Shown in pieces: positions 21,201-30,938 of a stretch of 64,000 nucleotides of DNA; the first letter of the stretch is position 1, and each line of letters starts with the position of its first letter. The stretch lies in the NCBI GenBank assembly GCA_903887485.1, contig CAISPV010000060.1:1-64000 (forward strand). Reading direction: 5' to 3'. Position numbers and translations under genes: made by a program. The notes below the pieces were generated by a model. It was not told the origin of the DNA and ran no database searches. It saw nothing but the letters and a program-made list of their open reading frames with translations. Origin of the DNA: an uncultured Desulfobulbaceae bacterium (GTDB lineage Bacteria > Desulfobacterota > Desulfobulbia > Desulfobulbales > Desulfocapsaceae).

Positions 21201-21396
21201 TGGCGATGGAAAAAGTTTCCGTGAAGATATGCATCGGCAGGGACATAATGGTGGTCCCCAGCAGGCCAGGCAGGAGAGGAAGCCGCCAGACAAGAACGAA
21301 CAGACAGGTCAGGAGGAGAAGCAGGAGAATAATCCGCCCGAGAGTACCGCTGCTGGTTGGTTTGATCATAGTATCACTATGAGGAGGGGAAAGCAC
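18268..21396 (-). CDS. Hybrid sensor histidine kinase: MASE3-like membrane domain, three PAS domains, HisKA/HATPase, REC
   Basis: N-terminal multi-TM MASE3-like region; PAS repeats; [42 protein letters not shown]; C-terminal [17 protein letters not shown]. Confidence 0.9.
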   Translation of the reverse strand: [1042 protein letters not shown]

Positions 21397-21706
21397 TATT
21401 CTGTTAGGACATCAATGAGTTGGAGGCCAGACAGCGCAGAGAGCAACGACCATATCTTACCTTTCAGTATCTAACAAAAGGCCCCCCGCTGTCAAGAGAA
21501 AGCAAAAAGAGTAACCCTCGCTCGACAGAGAGCCCTTTCTCTGGAAGAAGAGATCAAGGAACGAACTCATGCCGAAGAGACTCTTTATTCACTCTCTACA
21601 GACTGAAATTTTTACTTGTCATGCCAAACCCCAGCAGGTACATTGTGTCCATGTTTTTAATTCATACCTGCTTATAAAATAGAATTTCTAATAATGGAGA
21701 CAAACT

Positions 21707-22033
21707 ATGGCAAGCGACAAAGTTCAAGCGATCAATGACGCCAATTTCAAAACGACAATTTCTGCAAACGTACCATGCCTTGTTGATTTCTGGGCCCCAT
21801 GGTGTGGCCCTTGCAAGGCAATCGGCCCCGTCATTGAAGATCTGGCCGAGGAATATAAAGGCAAAGTTACTATCCTCAAAATGAATGTTGACGACAACCC
21901 GGTCACCCCAGGACAATTTGGCATCCGCGCCATTCCCACCTTGATTCTCTTTAAAAAAGGTGAGATCGTGGACCAGATTACCGGCGCCGTAGGGAAAAAA
22001 CAACTTGTTGACCTCATCAGCAAGGCCCTGTAA
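21707..22033 (+). CDS. trxA: Thioredoxin
   Basis: VDFWAPWCGPCKAIGPVIEDLA. Confidence 0.97.
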   Translation: MASDKVQAINDANFKTTISANVPCLVDFWAPWCGPCKAIGPVIEDLAEEYKGKVTILKMNVDDNPVTPGQFGIRAIPTLILFKKGEIVDQITGAVGKKQLVDLISKAL

Positions 22034-22090
22034 TCAGCGGCCAATCTTATCTTTTCTTTTGGCTGGGATCTTTTCTTATCAAAAAAGTTA

Positions 22091-23023
22091 ATGAAAAAAA
22101 CTCATTTTGAACTGATCATCCTGGGCTCCGGCCCTGCCGGACTCACTGCCGGTCTGTATGCGGCAAGAGCGAGGATTGATCATCTTCTGATCGAAAAAGG
22201 CGCTGCCGGCGGTCAGGTTCTGCTCACCGACTGGGTTGACAACTATCCGGGTTTTCCTGACGGTCTTTCCGGATTTGAACTTGCCGAAAAGATGGAGGCC
22301 CATGCCAGGCGTTTTGGGCTTAATACCCTGACTGCCAATGTAGTCAGTATGGATCTCTCCCAAGCCCCAAAACGCCTCACCACAGAAGACGGTGAGCAGC
22401 TCAGTTGCAACGCCCTTATTATCTGCACCGGAGCCCGTCCGCAACTGCTGGGTATCCCGGGAGAAGTCGAGTTCACCGGCAGGGGCGTCTCCTACTGCGC
22501 CACCTGCGACGCCCCATTTTATCGCAACATGCATGTGGCCGTGGTGGGTGGCGGCAATACCGCCGTTCAGGAGGCCTCGCATCTCACCAAATTTGCCAGC
22601 CGGGTCACCCTGATCCATCGCCGTGACGCCTTGCGGGCCACCAAGATTGTTCAGGAAAGGGCTTTTGCCAACGATAAGATTGACTTCATCTGGAACAGTC
22701 ATATTACGGCTATTGAGGGAGAAAAAGGGGTTGAACGGATTCACATCAAAGATAATTCCGGCAAAGAAACCAGCCTGGCCGTTGACGGTGTCTTCATCCT
22801 CATTGGCGTTATTCCTAATAATGAGATACTGCCCCTGCAACTGCTGAAGGCAGAACATGGTGGATTTATCCCCACAGACAATGAAACCCGGACCGCAATT
22901 CCAGGAGTCATGGCTGCAGGCGATATCCGCAGCAAAGAAGTACGACAGATCGTCAACGCTGCCGGCGAAGGGGCAACGGCTGTACTCGCCGCAGAACATT
23001 ATCTGAACAATTCAACATTGTAA
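22091..23023 (+). CDS. trxB: Thioredoxin-disulfide reductase
   Basis: GSGPAGLTAGLYAARA...CATCDAPFYRNMHVAVVGGGNTA. Confidence 0.95.
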   Translation: MKKTHFELIILGSGPAGLTAGLYAARARIDHLLIEKGAAGGQVLLTDWVDNYPGFPDGLSGFELAEKMEAHARRFGLNTLTANVVSMDLSQAPKRLTTEDGEQLSCNALIICTGARPQLLGIPGEVEFTGRGVSYCATCDAPFYRNMHVAVVGGGNTAVQEASHLTKFASRVTLIHRRDALRATKIVQERAFANDKIDFIWNSHITAIEGEKGVERIHIKDNSGKETSLAVDGVFILIGVIPNNEILPLQLLKAEHGGFIPTDNETRTAIPGVMAAGDIRSKEVRQIVNAAGEGATAVLAAEHYLNNSTL

Positions 23024-23029
23024 CCAATC

Positions 23030-23836
23030 ATGCCAATCATGCGCTTACCTGCTTTTTTCTCCCGCTCCCTTCTAGTCACCCTGCTTTCCGCAGCCCTTAT
23101 GACTTTTTCTTTCAGTGGATGCGCCACCATGAAATCATGGTTTGGCATGGAGGAAGGCGAAGAGACCCAGCTTCCCGCAGACAGCCTGGCGGTTAAAGGC
23201 ATGGATGCATACGACGTGGGCAATTACCATGAGGCGGCAAAACATTTTACCGCACTCCTGGACCATTACCCTTTCAGCCCCCAGGCTATGCTCGCTGAGC
23301 TGAAAGGCGCTGACTGTCACTATTTTATGGGAGACTATGCGGAAGCGCTGGTGCTTTACCAGAAATTTGAGGAACAACATCCAAGCAATGAGGCCGTTCC
23401 TTATGTCATGTACCAGATCGCCATGTGTAATTATCAGTTGATCGACACCATTGACCGCGACACCTCCGGCGCAACAAAATCCATCCGGGATTTCACCAAA
23501 CTGATTAAGGCCTTTCCGCAATCACCTTATATCGATGAGGCCAAGGCGCGCATTAAGGCGGCCAACGAATTTCTGGTCAATCATGAATATCTCGTCGTGG
23601 AGTTCTATCTCAGAACCGACAAAGACCTTGAGGCCAAAACCAGGCTGAAATATCTGATCAAGACCTTCCCTGACGCCTCTATCACTCCACAGGCCAAGGC
23701 ATTGCTCGCCAAGATCGAATCCGGTGAGAAGCTGGGGTTCAATCTCTCGTCCTGGTTCTCCAACCTGACAGAACTGCCGGACTGGCATCTCTTCTCCTCT
23801 GAAAAACCAGCACAACAAACCCACCCTGCAAAATAA
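23030..23836 (+). CDS. bamD: Outer membrane assembly lipoprotein BamD-like
   Basis: Lipobox FSGC; TPR pattern typical of BamD (YHEAAKHFTALLDHYPFSPQAMLAELKGADCHYFMGDYAEALVLYQKFEEQHPSNEAVPYVMYQIAMCNY). Confidence 0.85.
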   Translation: MPIMRLPAFFSRSLLVTLLSAALMTFSFSGCATMKSWFGMEEGEETQLPADSLAVKGMDAYDVGNYHEAAKHFTALLDHYPFSPQAMLAELKGADCHYFMGDYAEALVLYQKFEEQHPSNEAVPYVMYQIAMCNYQLIDTIDRDTSGATKSIRDFTKLIKAFPQSPYIDEAKARIKAANEFLVNHEYLVVEFYLRTDKDLEAKTRLKYLIKTFPDASITPQAKALLAKIESGEKLGFNLSSWFSNLTELPDWHLFSSEKPAQQTHPAK

Positions 23837-23934
23837 GATTCTTCGCCTCCGCTGTCGAACAGACAATCCTGTTCGGCAGCGTCCGATCTTTTCTCATTTC
23901 ATCCCGTTCATTCACTGCGGTTAGGTGAAAACGA

Positions 23935-25005
23935 TCAACAATTTTCAAACCAGCGGATTCGTAAACGATGGGCGACACCTAATATAGGTAGCTCAACCAG
24001 TCGATATCCTATCCAACCGTAACTCACAACAGACGCTACCATCAGCAGACAGACAATCATATTGTCCACCAAGCTGTTCCGCGCAGGATTTGCCATCGCC
24101 CATAATCGACCAAGCGCAGACAGAATGAGGACATGAGAGAGATAAACTGTGTACGAAATATCACCGATAGATTGTAAAAACCTGGGAACGATGAATTTCT
24201 TTTCTCTTTCAAGAGTCGCCAGAGAAAGCATGAGCAATCCATACAGTGTGCCGATAATACTCACTCGCATGATGCCGGCCTCCTTGAGAATGTCAAAGAC
24301 ATACACAAGAGGTAACCCAACCAAGAAAAGAACGATGACTACCATCAAAGACATGCGCGAAGAGACTTTTCTGGAACACTCACTGGCAACGAAGATTGCC
24401 ACTAAGGCACCAATGATAAACTCAAAGGTATAGGGATGAAGGACGATACGGACACCCGCCGACAAATTGGCTATTGTGGCAAAGGCATTGGCTGTTGCCA
24501 CTATCATTCCCCATACAAGCAAGGATGACAGCAGTCGCTTTTCATTAAATTTCAACAAGACAGCGAAAACGGCATAAAACCATAATTCGTGAATAAGTGA
24601 CCAGACCACCATGACCAGTGGCGGTTGACGATTAGGCAGCAAAAAAAAAGAAGAAAACAACTCAGCCTGATGGCCTTGTGATGAATTTACCCAATTGGGC
24701 CTGATTAAAAATACGGCAGCCGTCAAAAAGAAGTAGAACCAGTAGGTTGGATATATTCGGGAAAGTCGGCCCCAGAGGAATCGCCCTATCTCCCTGTTCC
24801 TCGCAAAACGCCCCCTGGTAACAGTCACCATCACGAAGCCGCTAATTACAAAGAACAGATCCACACCTGACTGCCCGAGCCGCAAAAAATCAGGCAGAAG
24901 CAGATCACCGCCGGAGTATTTTATCTCGATCGACATTAAATGGAATACTACGACAGCAAGGATCGCGACCCCCCTGAGCGCCTGAATAAAGAGCCACTTG
25001 TGCAT
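23935..25005 (-). CDS. Acyltransferase 3 family membrane protein
   Basis: ALRGVAILAVVVFHL...SGVDLFFVISGFVMV; multi-TM. Confidence 0.88.
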   Translation of the reverse strand: MHKWLFIQALRGVAILAVVVFHLMSIEIKYSGGDLLLPDFLRLGQSGVDLFFVISGFVMVTVTRGRFARNREIGRFLWGRLSRIYPTYWFYFFLTAAVFLIRPNWVNSSQGHQAELFSSFFLLPNRQPPLVMVVWSLIHELWFYAVFAVLLKFNEKRLLSSLLVWGMIVATANAFATIANLSAGVRIVLHPYTFEFIIGALVAIFVASECSRKVSSRMSLMVVIVLFLVGLPLVYVFDILKEAGIMRVSIIGTLYGLLMLSLATLEREKKFIVPRFLQSIGDISYTVYLSHVLILSALGRLWAMANPARNSLVDNMIVCLLMVASVVSYGWIGYRLVELPILGVAHRLRIRWFENC

Positions 25006-25085
25006 TATTAATGATTTTGTGTGCCTGTCTCAATCTGCCTGTCGGGAGCCATTTCCATGCTTGCCACAATCTCTTAACATCCTTC

Positions 25086-25526
25086 TCAGGATAGTATCTC
25101 TTCAGTCAGCATGCCCTGCCCCAGAGAGAGCTCCATGGCCCTGACCGGGCAGATGGGCACACACAGACTGCATCCTGTACATTTGTCCGGATCAAAGAGC
25201 ACGGCCATGTCCGGTCGATGCAGGGACAAGGCGCCCACCGGGCAGACACCGGTACAGACCCCGCACTGAAAGCATTTTTCATCATCCCGGCGAACACTGG
25301 CAGCAAGACGCTCAACCTTGACCCCCCGCTCTTCCAGATACTCAAGCCCTTTTCCCACATTGGCCTTGGTTCCTTTTAATTCGAGGATCATAAGCCCATC
25401 CCGCTGCGGCAAGATATCTGCCTTCAGGATATTAAACTCAACATCATACTGCTTCACCAACTGATAGATAATCGGCTCATTGCTGGTCTGCTTGGGAAAT
25501 CGCAAGATATAAATACGGTTATACAC
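25086..25526 (-). CDS. NIL-domain plus 2x[4Fe-4S] ferredoxin
   Basis: NIL-like N-terminus and CFQCGVCTGVCPVGAL / CTGCSLCVPICPVRAM clusters. Confidence 0.88.
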   Translation of the reverse strand: MYNRIYILRFPKQTSNEPIIYQLVKQYDVEFNILKADILPQRDGLMILELKGTKANVGKGLEYLEERGVKVERLAASVRRDDEKCFQCGVCTGVCPVGALSLHRPDMAVLFDPDKCTGCSLCVPICPVRAMELSLGQGMLTEEILS

Positions 25527-25579
25527 GTTAAACCCCTTTTCTGAATTTCTCTTTGATCTATTGCCGGCCTGTTACAAGA

Positions 25580-26176
25580 TTACGCCACAGCCTGCGTCTC
25601 CACCCTCATCACCCACTCATCAATCAAAATCAGGAGCGCGTCAAGGGCCTGATTGGTGTTTATGGTTATCAACTGCTCCGGTCTCAGCTCACTTGGCAGC
25701 TCAAACCTCACCTTCTGTTGCAGATAAACCTCCCAACGGCCATCAGACACCGCCTGCGGATCCTGTTGCCGTTGTTCCATTCGCTTGCGCATTACCTCTT
25801 CAGGACAGATGCAATGCACAAAAAGCACCCTGGCCTTGCCTGCCAAGCCTTCCTGAACCCGTTGCCGCTCACCACGATCCTGATACGATCCATCAAGAAC
25901 CACACAGGCCCCGGGGTTTGCATCCAGATCCTGCTCCGCCAGGATCAACAACTGATCGTAGGTCCTGCGGGAAAATTCGCGGCTGTAAATCCCCTGATCC
26001 ACTGCCGCCGCCTGCCTGCTCTCAGGGACAAGACCCGCAAGCTCTTTGCGTACCCGGTCGGAATTATAGTAGGCACAACCATGGTGCCTGGCCCAGGCCG
26101 CCGCCAGATAACTCTTACCAGTGGCAATCATCCCAAAAAAAACCAGCACCTTACTGGCAACCACCACTTCAGCCAC
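25580..26176 (-). CDS. P-loop kinase-like ATP-binding protein
   Basis: VLVFFGMIATGKSYLAAAWA Walker A; overlaps the stop of the upstream APH-like gene by 8 bp. Confidence 0.75.
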   Translation of the reverse strand: MAEVVVASKVLVFFGMIATGKSYLAAAWARHHGCAYYNSDRVRKELAGLVPESRQAAAVDQGIYSREFSRRTYDQLLILAEQDLDANPGACVVLDGSYQDRGERQRVQEGLAGKARVLFVHCICPEEVMRKRMEQRQQDPQAVSDGRWEVYLQQKVRFELPSELRPEQLITINTNQALDALLILIDEWVMRVETQAVA

Positions 26177-27191
26177 CTGCCTTCATGGCATATCTCTGGG
26201 CCAGGGCAAAATAACGGGCCGCCTGTTCCTTACACCGTACGACCACAGACGCATCAACCGCCGGATCACTGGCCGTAAAGAGACTTATCTTGCCCCGCAC
26301 CATGGCCCGGTAACATTTATAAAAATCAAGCATCTCCATAAGACCGGGATCTGCTGATTCTTTGACAAAACATTCAATAAAATAAGCAGCAAGAGTATCG
26401 AGGCCATGAAAGTCAAGATCCATGGCCAGAAAGGCCACATCAGCCGCCACATCCGAATAGCGAAAACGCTCATTAAATTCTATGCAATCAAAGATGTGCA
26501 CAGGATCAGTCAGACAGATATTGGCAGAATAGAGATCACCATGACAATCACGAATCTTCCCCGCCGCCCGGCGTCGCTCAAAACGCTGTTCATCTTGCAG
26601 GAAGGCGCGGGCATAATCACCAATCTGGAGAAACTGGCCACGACTGATGGCTCCTTGATCCACAAAAGACTCGGTCTGATCAAAATTTTCCAGGACATTC
26701 ACCGCAACAGAAGCGGCACGCCCGAAGTCCGCAATGGCTTCCGTCCCATCAGCCCGCTGATAAAAGGGAACAAGCACAGCAATGATCCGGTCAATCTGCC
26801 CGCGATCCAACTGACCTGCGGTAATCACCTGGGACATCATCCGATCTTCCGGCATGCGGGCCATCTTCACCCCATATTCCACCACCTCGCCCCTGCCGTT
26901 CAGACTATACTGACTGCCCTCCCGATTGACCGTGACCACCTCCAGATACAGATCAGGACAGAGACGACGATTAAGGATCAACTCCTGTTCACAATAATAT
27001 TTCCTCTTCTCCAAGGTAGAAAAATCCAGGAATCCAAAATTCACCGGTTTTTTCCATTTATAAACAAAATCGCCGGCAAGCAGGACAAAGGAGATATGGG
27101 TCTGAATAAGGTGAATACCCTCCACGGCATGGGGATAGCTGCTGCTCTGCTGCAGATACTGAATATAGGCGGGCATGATCTCTTCGCTCAT
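26169..27191 (-). CDS. Aminoglycoside phosphotransferase-like kinase
   Basis: IRDCHGDLYSANICLTDPVHIFDCIEFNERFRYSDVAADVAFLAMDLD. Confidence 0.8.
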   Translation of the reverse strand: MSEEIMPAYIQYLQQSSSYPHAVEGIHLIQTHISFVLLAGDFVYKWKKPVNFGFLDFSTLEKRKYYCEQELILNRRLCPDLYLEVVTVNREGSQYSLNGRGEVVEYGVKMARMPEDRMMSQVITAGQLDRGQIDRIIAVLVPFYQRADGTEAIADFGRAASVAVNVLENFDQTESFVDQGAISRGQFLQIGDYARAFLQDEQRFERRRAAGKIRDCHGDLYSANICLTDPVHIFDCIEFNERFRYSDVAADVAFLAMDLDFHGLDTLAAYFIECFVKESADPGLMEMLDFYKCYRAMVRGKISLFTASDPAVDASVVVRCKEQAARYFALAQRYAMKAGG

Positions 27192-27472
27192 CGGTCACTC
27201 CTGATACAATGAAACTTTCTTTAGAATAATTTTTCTTCGCAATAAACTACGACAAAGCCTTTACCTTATTTTATTCTCATGATAAACATCCTTTTACAAA
27301 AATGAAATCATTCGTGCAAGACGGTATCTCTCTTTTTCAGCCCAGCTCCCAAGAGAAATAAAAACGTCGGAACGACTCAGGTGGATAGATGGAAGGTTGA
27401 AAGTTTTGAGAGACAAAAAATTCTTAAACCACTTCATCTCCCCCTATAAACAGTGAAGCACGACAAAGCGCC

Positions 27473-28228
27473 ATGAATCCGGATCAACTGACCCAACTTC
27501 TCCAACTGGTCCAGGCTGGGCAATGCAGCATTGACGATGCTGTCAGGCAACTGAAGCATCTCCCGTCAGAGATGATTGAGGACGCCTGCCTGGACCATCA
27601 TCGCTGCCTGCGCACCGGGATCCCGGAGGTCATTTACGGGGCCTCCAAGACCCCGGAACAAATCATCACCATTGCCACCACCCTTCTCAAGCGATCATCC
27701 CTGCTCATGGCAACTCGGGTGGATGCGGTCAAGGCGGCTGTTGTCCAGAAATCTCTGCCGGAAATTCACTACTATCCTCAGGCCAGGATGCTGACCGGAA
27801 ATAAAAAAGAACAGGATTCCCAGAGATGCCGCGGGCTCATTCTCATTATCTGTGCCGGAACCTCCGACATCCCGGTAGCAGAAGAGGCCAGGGTCACCGC
27901 AGAGACCTTGGGTCATTCAGTGCAGACCCTCTATGATGTCGGGGTCGCCGGCCTGCATCGCCTCCTGAGTCATCAGGGCCTGCTGCACACAGCCACCGTT
28001 ATTATCGTGGTAGCCGGGATGGAAGGGGCACTGCCCAGTGTCGTCAGCGGTCTTACGGCCTGTCCGGTCATTGCGGTTCCCACGTCAATTGGTTACGGAA
28101 CAAGTTTTGGTGGACTTGCCGCCCTGCTTGGCATGCTCAACAGTTGCGCGCCAGGACTGGGCGTGGTCAACATCGACAATGGCTTTGGCGCTGCCTGCCT
28201 GGCCACGGCAATCAACAGAAAAACATAA
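27473..28228 (+). CDS. larB: Nickel pincer cofactor biosynthesis protein LarB
   Basis: LILIICAGTSDIPVAEEARVTAETLGHSVQTLYDVGVAGLHRLL...IVVAGMEGALPSVVSGL...PVIAVPTSIGYGTSFGGLAALLGMLNSC. Confidence 0.92.
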   Translation: MNPDQLTQLLQLVQAGQCSIDDAVRQLKHLPSEMIEDACLDHHRCLRTGIPEVIYGASKTPEQIITIATTLLKRSSLLMATRVDAVKAAVVQKSLPEIHYYPQARMLTGNKKEQDSQRCRGLILIICAGTSDIPVAEEARVTAETLGHSVQTLYDVGVAGLHRLLSHQGLLHTATVIIVVAGMEGALPSVVSGLTACPVIAVPTSIGYGTSFGGLAALLGMLNSCAPGLGVVNIDNGFGAACLATAINRKT

Positions 28229-28367
28229 AACAGAGGCCAAACTGTGAGCAAAACTTGCAAGATTCATGCAGTGCTGTATAATCGCTGCACGAACACCTTC
28301 ACTTAACTTATTCTTCAGTTTTCATTCATCATCTATCTTTTTTATAGAAGAAACTTCAGGGACGTCA

Positions 28368-30938
28368 ATGAACACATCACTCAAGCTCAAGATCGGCACA
28401 CTCCTGTTTCTCGTCATCCTTTCCGTCATCACCATCGTTCCCTCCTTTTATTCGGCAACGCCAGACTGGTGGAAAAAATATATGGCGCCGGAAGGATTAC
28501 GTCTCGGCCTTGATCTGCAGGGAGGGATGCATCTGGTGCTGAAGGTTGACCTGAAAAAGGCCGAAGAAAACTCCCTTGAACTGGCTGCAACCGATCTGAA
28601 AGACAGTCTCAAGGAAAAATCGATCACCGCCGTACGGAGCGAAGGCAAGCCCGGAACCATTATCTTTACCCTGCCCAATACCGGTGCCGTAGAGACCGTC
28701 AAAGATCTGATCAAAAATGATTTCCCTAATATCAATGTGCAGGTAGAAGCCAAAGAGGGTTCATTTCCACGAATCACCCTGAAGCTGAAAGACTCAGAGA
28801 TCACCTTCATCCGAACCCACGCAGTCGATCAATCTCTGGAGATTATCAGAAACAGGATTGACCAGTTCGGTGTTGCCGAACCGGCGATCATCCGGCAGGG
28901 CGCAGACGAGATTGTCGTCCAGCTTCCTGGGGTCAGGGACCCAAAGCGGGCGATGAAACTTCTGGGTGAAACCGCCCAGCTTGAATTTAAACTGGTGGCA
29001 GAAACGGCGGGTATCAACCTGCAGGATTTAATTGATCAGGCCAAGAAAAATGGCCAATGGGCCGACAATGAGGGGCGGAAAAAGCTCAACCGGGCCCTGC
29101 AGAACCGCCTGCCGCCAGACACGGAGATCTATTTCGAAAAGGATAAGGACAAGCAGACCGGCCAGGAGATCATCCGTCCCCTGCTGCTCGAAAATCAGAC
29201 CTTGATGACTGGTGACATGGTTAAGAATGCCCAGGTACGCATCGGCGGTCAGTTCAATGAACCCTATGTCAGCATTGACCTCACCGGTCGGGGCGGCAAG
29301 GTTTTTGCCCATATTACCGAAAAAAGTGTCAACCGGCAATTGGCTATTGTCCTTGATGACGTTGTCCGCTCGGCCCCATCCATCCGGGAAAAGATCATGG
29401 GCGGATCAGCTCAGATATCCGGCCGTTACAGCCATGAAGAGGCAACAGACCTGGCCATTATCCTGCGGGTCGGCGCCCTGCCGGCGCCGGTTGATATTAT
29501 CCAGAACCTGACGGTCGGCGCCAGCCTTGGCCAGGACTCCATCCACAAGGGTCTGACCGCAGGGATCTTTGGCTCACTTCTGGTTATCACCTTCATGATG
29601 ATCTATTATCATCTCTCAGGAATCATTGCCAATGGGGCCATGGTCCTCAACATCCTCTTTCTTTTTGCCGGACTGGCCATTCTCAATGCCACCCTGACCC
29701 TGCCAGGTATTGCCGGTATTATTCTCTCCATCGGTATGGCCGTGGACTCCAACATTCTGATCTTTGAACGAATGCGTGAGGAGTATGATCTGGGAAAATC
29801 AGTCCGATCCAGCGTCAACGCCGGCTTTAGTGAAGCACTCTCTACCGTTGTTGACTCACATGTAACCACGCTTATCACCTCTATGGCCCTGTTCTTGTTT
29901 GGCACTGGCCCGATCAAGGGTTTTGCCATCACCCTGTCTCTGGGCGTTCTTTTCAACCTGTTCTCCACCCTGTACTGTTCCCGTTTTGTATTTGACATCC
30001 TGCTCTCTTTAAATCTCCTGAAAAAATTAACCTTTCTCCGGTTTACGAGAACGCCCAACCTCGATTACATGAAGCTGCGCCACATCACCTATGCCATCTC
30101 AGCGGTCCTGGTCGGCATCGGCATCATCGCCTCTATCCAGATTGCTCGGGGTAAGGCCAATATGGGGGTTGATTTTTCCGGCGGCACCCTGTTGCAATAC
30201 AAGGCATCTCAGGCATTTACCATGGACGAGGTTCGTCAAACCTTTAACAAGCACAACATAGAGGGCCTTGATCTGCAAAAGGTTGAAAACGAAAATAGTC
30301 TGATTGTCAAGGTCAAGAAATCAGAAAGGATTATTGGCAATCTCAGCGACCAGATCAATTCTATCCTGACCACAGAATTTACCGACAAACATTTCACCCT
30401 GGAAAGCCAGTCCGAGATTGGTTCTTCTGTAAGTTCCGTCCTGCGGAACAAGGCCGCAATGGCTATCCTGATCTCTCTGGTCGGCGTTATTATCTATCTG
30501 GCCCTGCGCTTTGATATCCGTTTTGGAGTAGCGGCCGCCATTGCAACTCTCCATGACGTCTTTATCATTCTTGGACTCTGCTGGATGCTGAATATGGAAA
30601 TGACCCTAATGATTGTCACGGCCATGCTCACCCTTGGCGGCTATTCCCTCGCGGATACAGTCGTTATCTTTGACCGGATCCGCGAGAACATGGCTAAAGA
30701 CAAGACGCACACGCTCATCAGCCAGATCAACGACAGCATCAATCAGGTTGTCGGAAGAACTATTTCGACAGGGCTCACCGTCTGTATGACCTTACTGGCA
30801 CTGTTACTCCTGGGCGGATCCGTTATTCATGATTTTTCCTTTGTCCTTTTATTCGGCGTCATCATTGGGACCTTCTCCTCCGCGTTCGTGGCCAGTCCTG
30901 TGCTGTTGCTCTGGCCTGAAAAGAAGGAACAACAGTAA
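28368..30938 (+). CDS. secDF: Fused protein translocase SecD-SecF
   Basis: GLRLGLDLQGGMHLVL; GIILSIGMAVDSNILIFERMREE; SecF half MGVDFSGGTLLQY and SLADTVVIFDRIREN. Confidence 0.95.
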   Translation: MNTSLKLKIGTLLFLVILSVITIVPSFYSATPDWWKKYMAPEGLRLGLDLQGGMHLVLKVDLKKAEENSLELAATDLKDSLKEKSITAVRSEGKPGTIIFTLPNTGAVETVKDLIKNDFPNINVQVEAKEGSFPRITLKLKDSEITFIRTHAVDQSLEIIRNRIDQFGVAEPAIIRQGADEIVVQLPGVRDPKRAMKLLGETAQLEFKLVAETAGINLQDLIDQAKKNGQWADNEGRKKLNRALQNRLPPDTEIYFEKDKDKQTGQEIIRPLLLENQTLMTGDMVKNAQVRIGGQFNEPYVSIDLTGRGGKVFAHITEKSVNRQLAIVLDDVVRSAPSIREKIMGGSAQISGRYSHEEATDLAIILRVGALPAPVDIIQNLTVGASLGQDSIHKGLTAGIFGSLLVITFMMIYYHLSGIIANGAMVLNILFLFAGLAILNATLTLPGIAGIILSIGMAVDSNILIFERMREEYDLGKSVRSSVNAGFSEALSTVVDSHVTTLITSMALFLFGTGPIKGFAITLSLGVLFNLFSTLYCSRFVFDILLSLNLLKKLTFLRFTRTPNLDYMKLRHITYAISAVLVGIGIIASIQIARGKANMGVDFSGGTLLQYKASQAFTMDEVRQTFNKHNIEGLDLQKVENENSLIVKVKKSERIIGNLSDQINSILTTEFTDKHFTLESQSEIGSSVSSVLRNKAAMAILISLVGVIIYLALRFDIRFGVAAAIATLHDVFIILGLCWMLNMEMTLMIVTAMLTLGGYSLADTVVIFDRIRENMAKDKTHTLISQINDSINQVVGRTISTGLTVCMTLLALLLLGGSVIHDFSFVLLFGVIIGTFSSAFVASPVLLLWPEKKEQQ

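Noticed and set aside
22088-22999. 303-aa minus-strand ORF
   Set aside because: Antisense to trxB.
26406-27212. 268-aa plus-strand ORF
   Set aside because: Antisense to the APH-like kinase gene.
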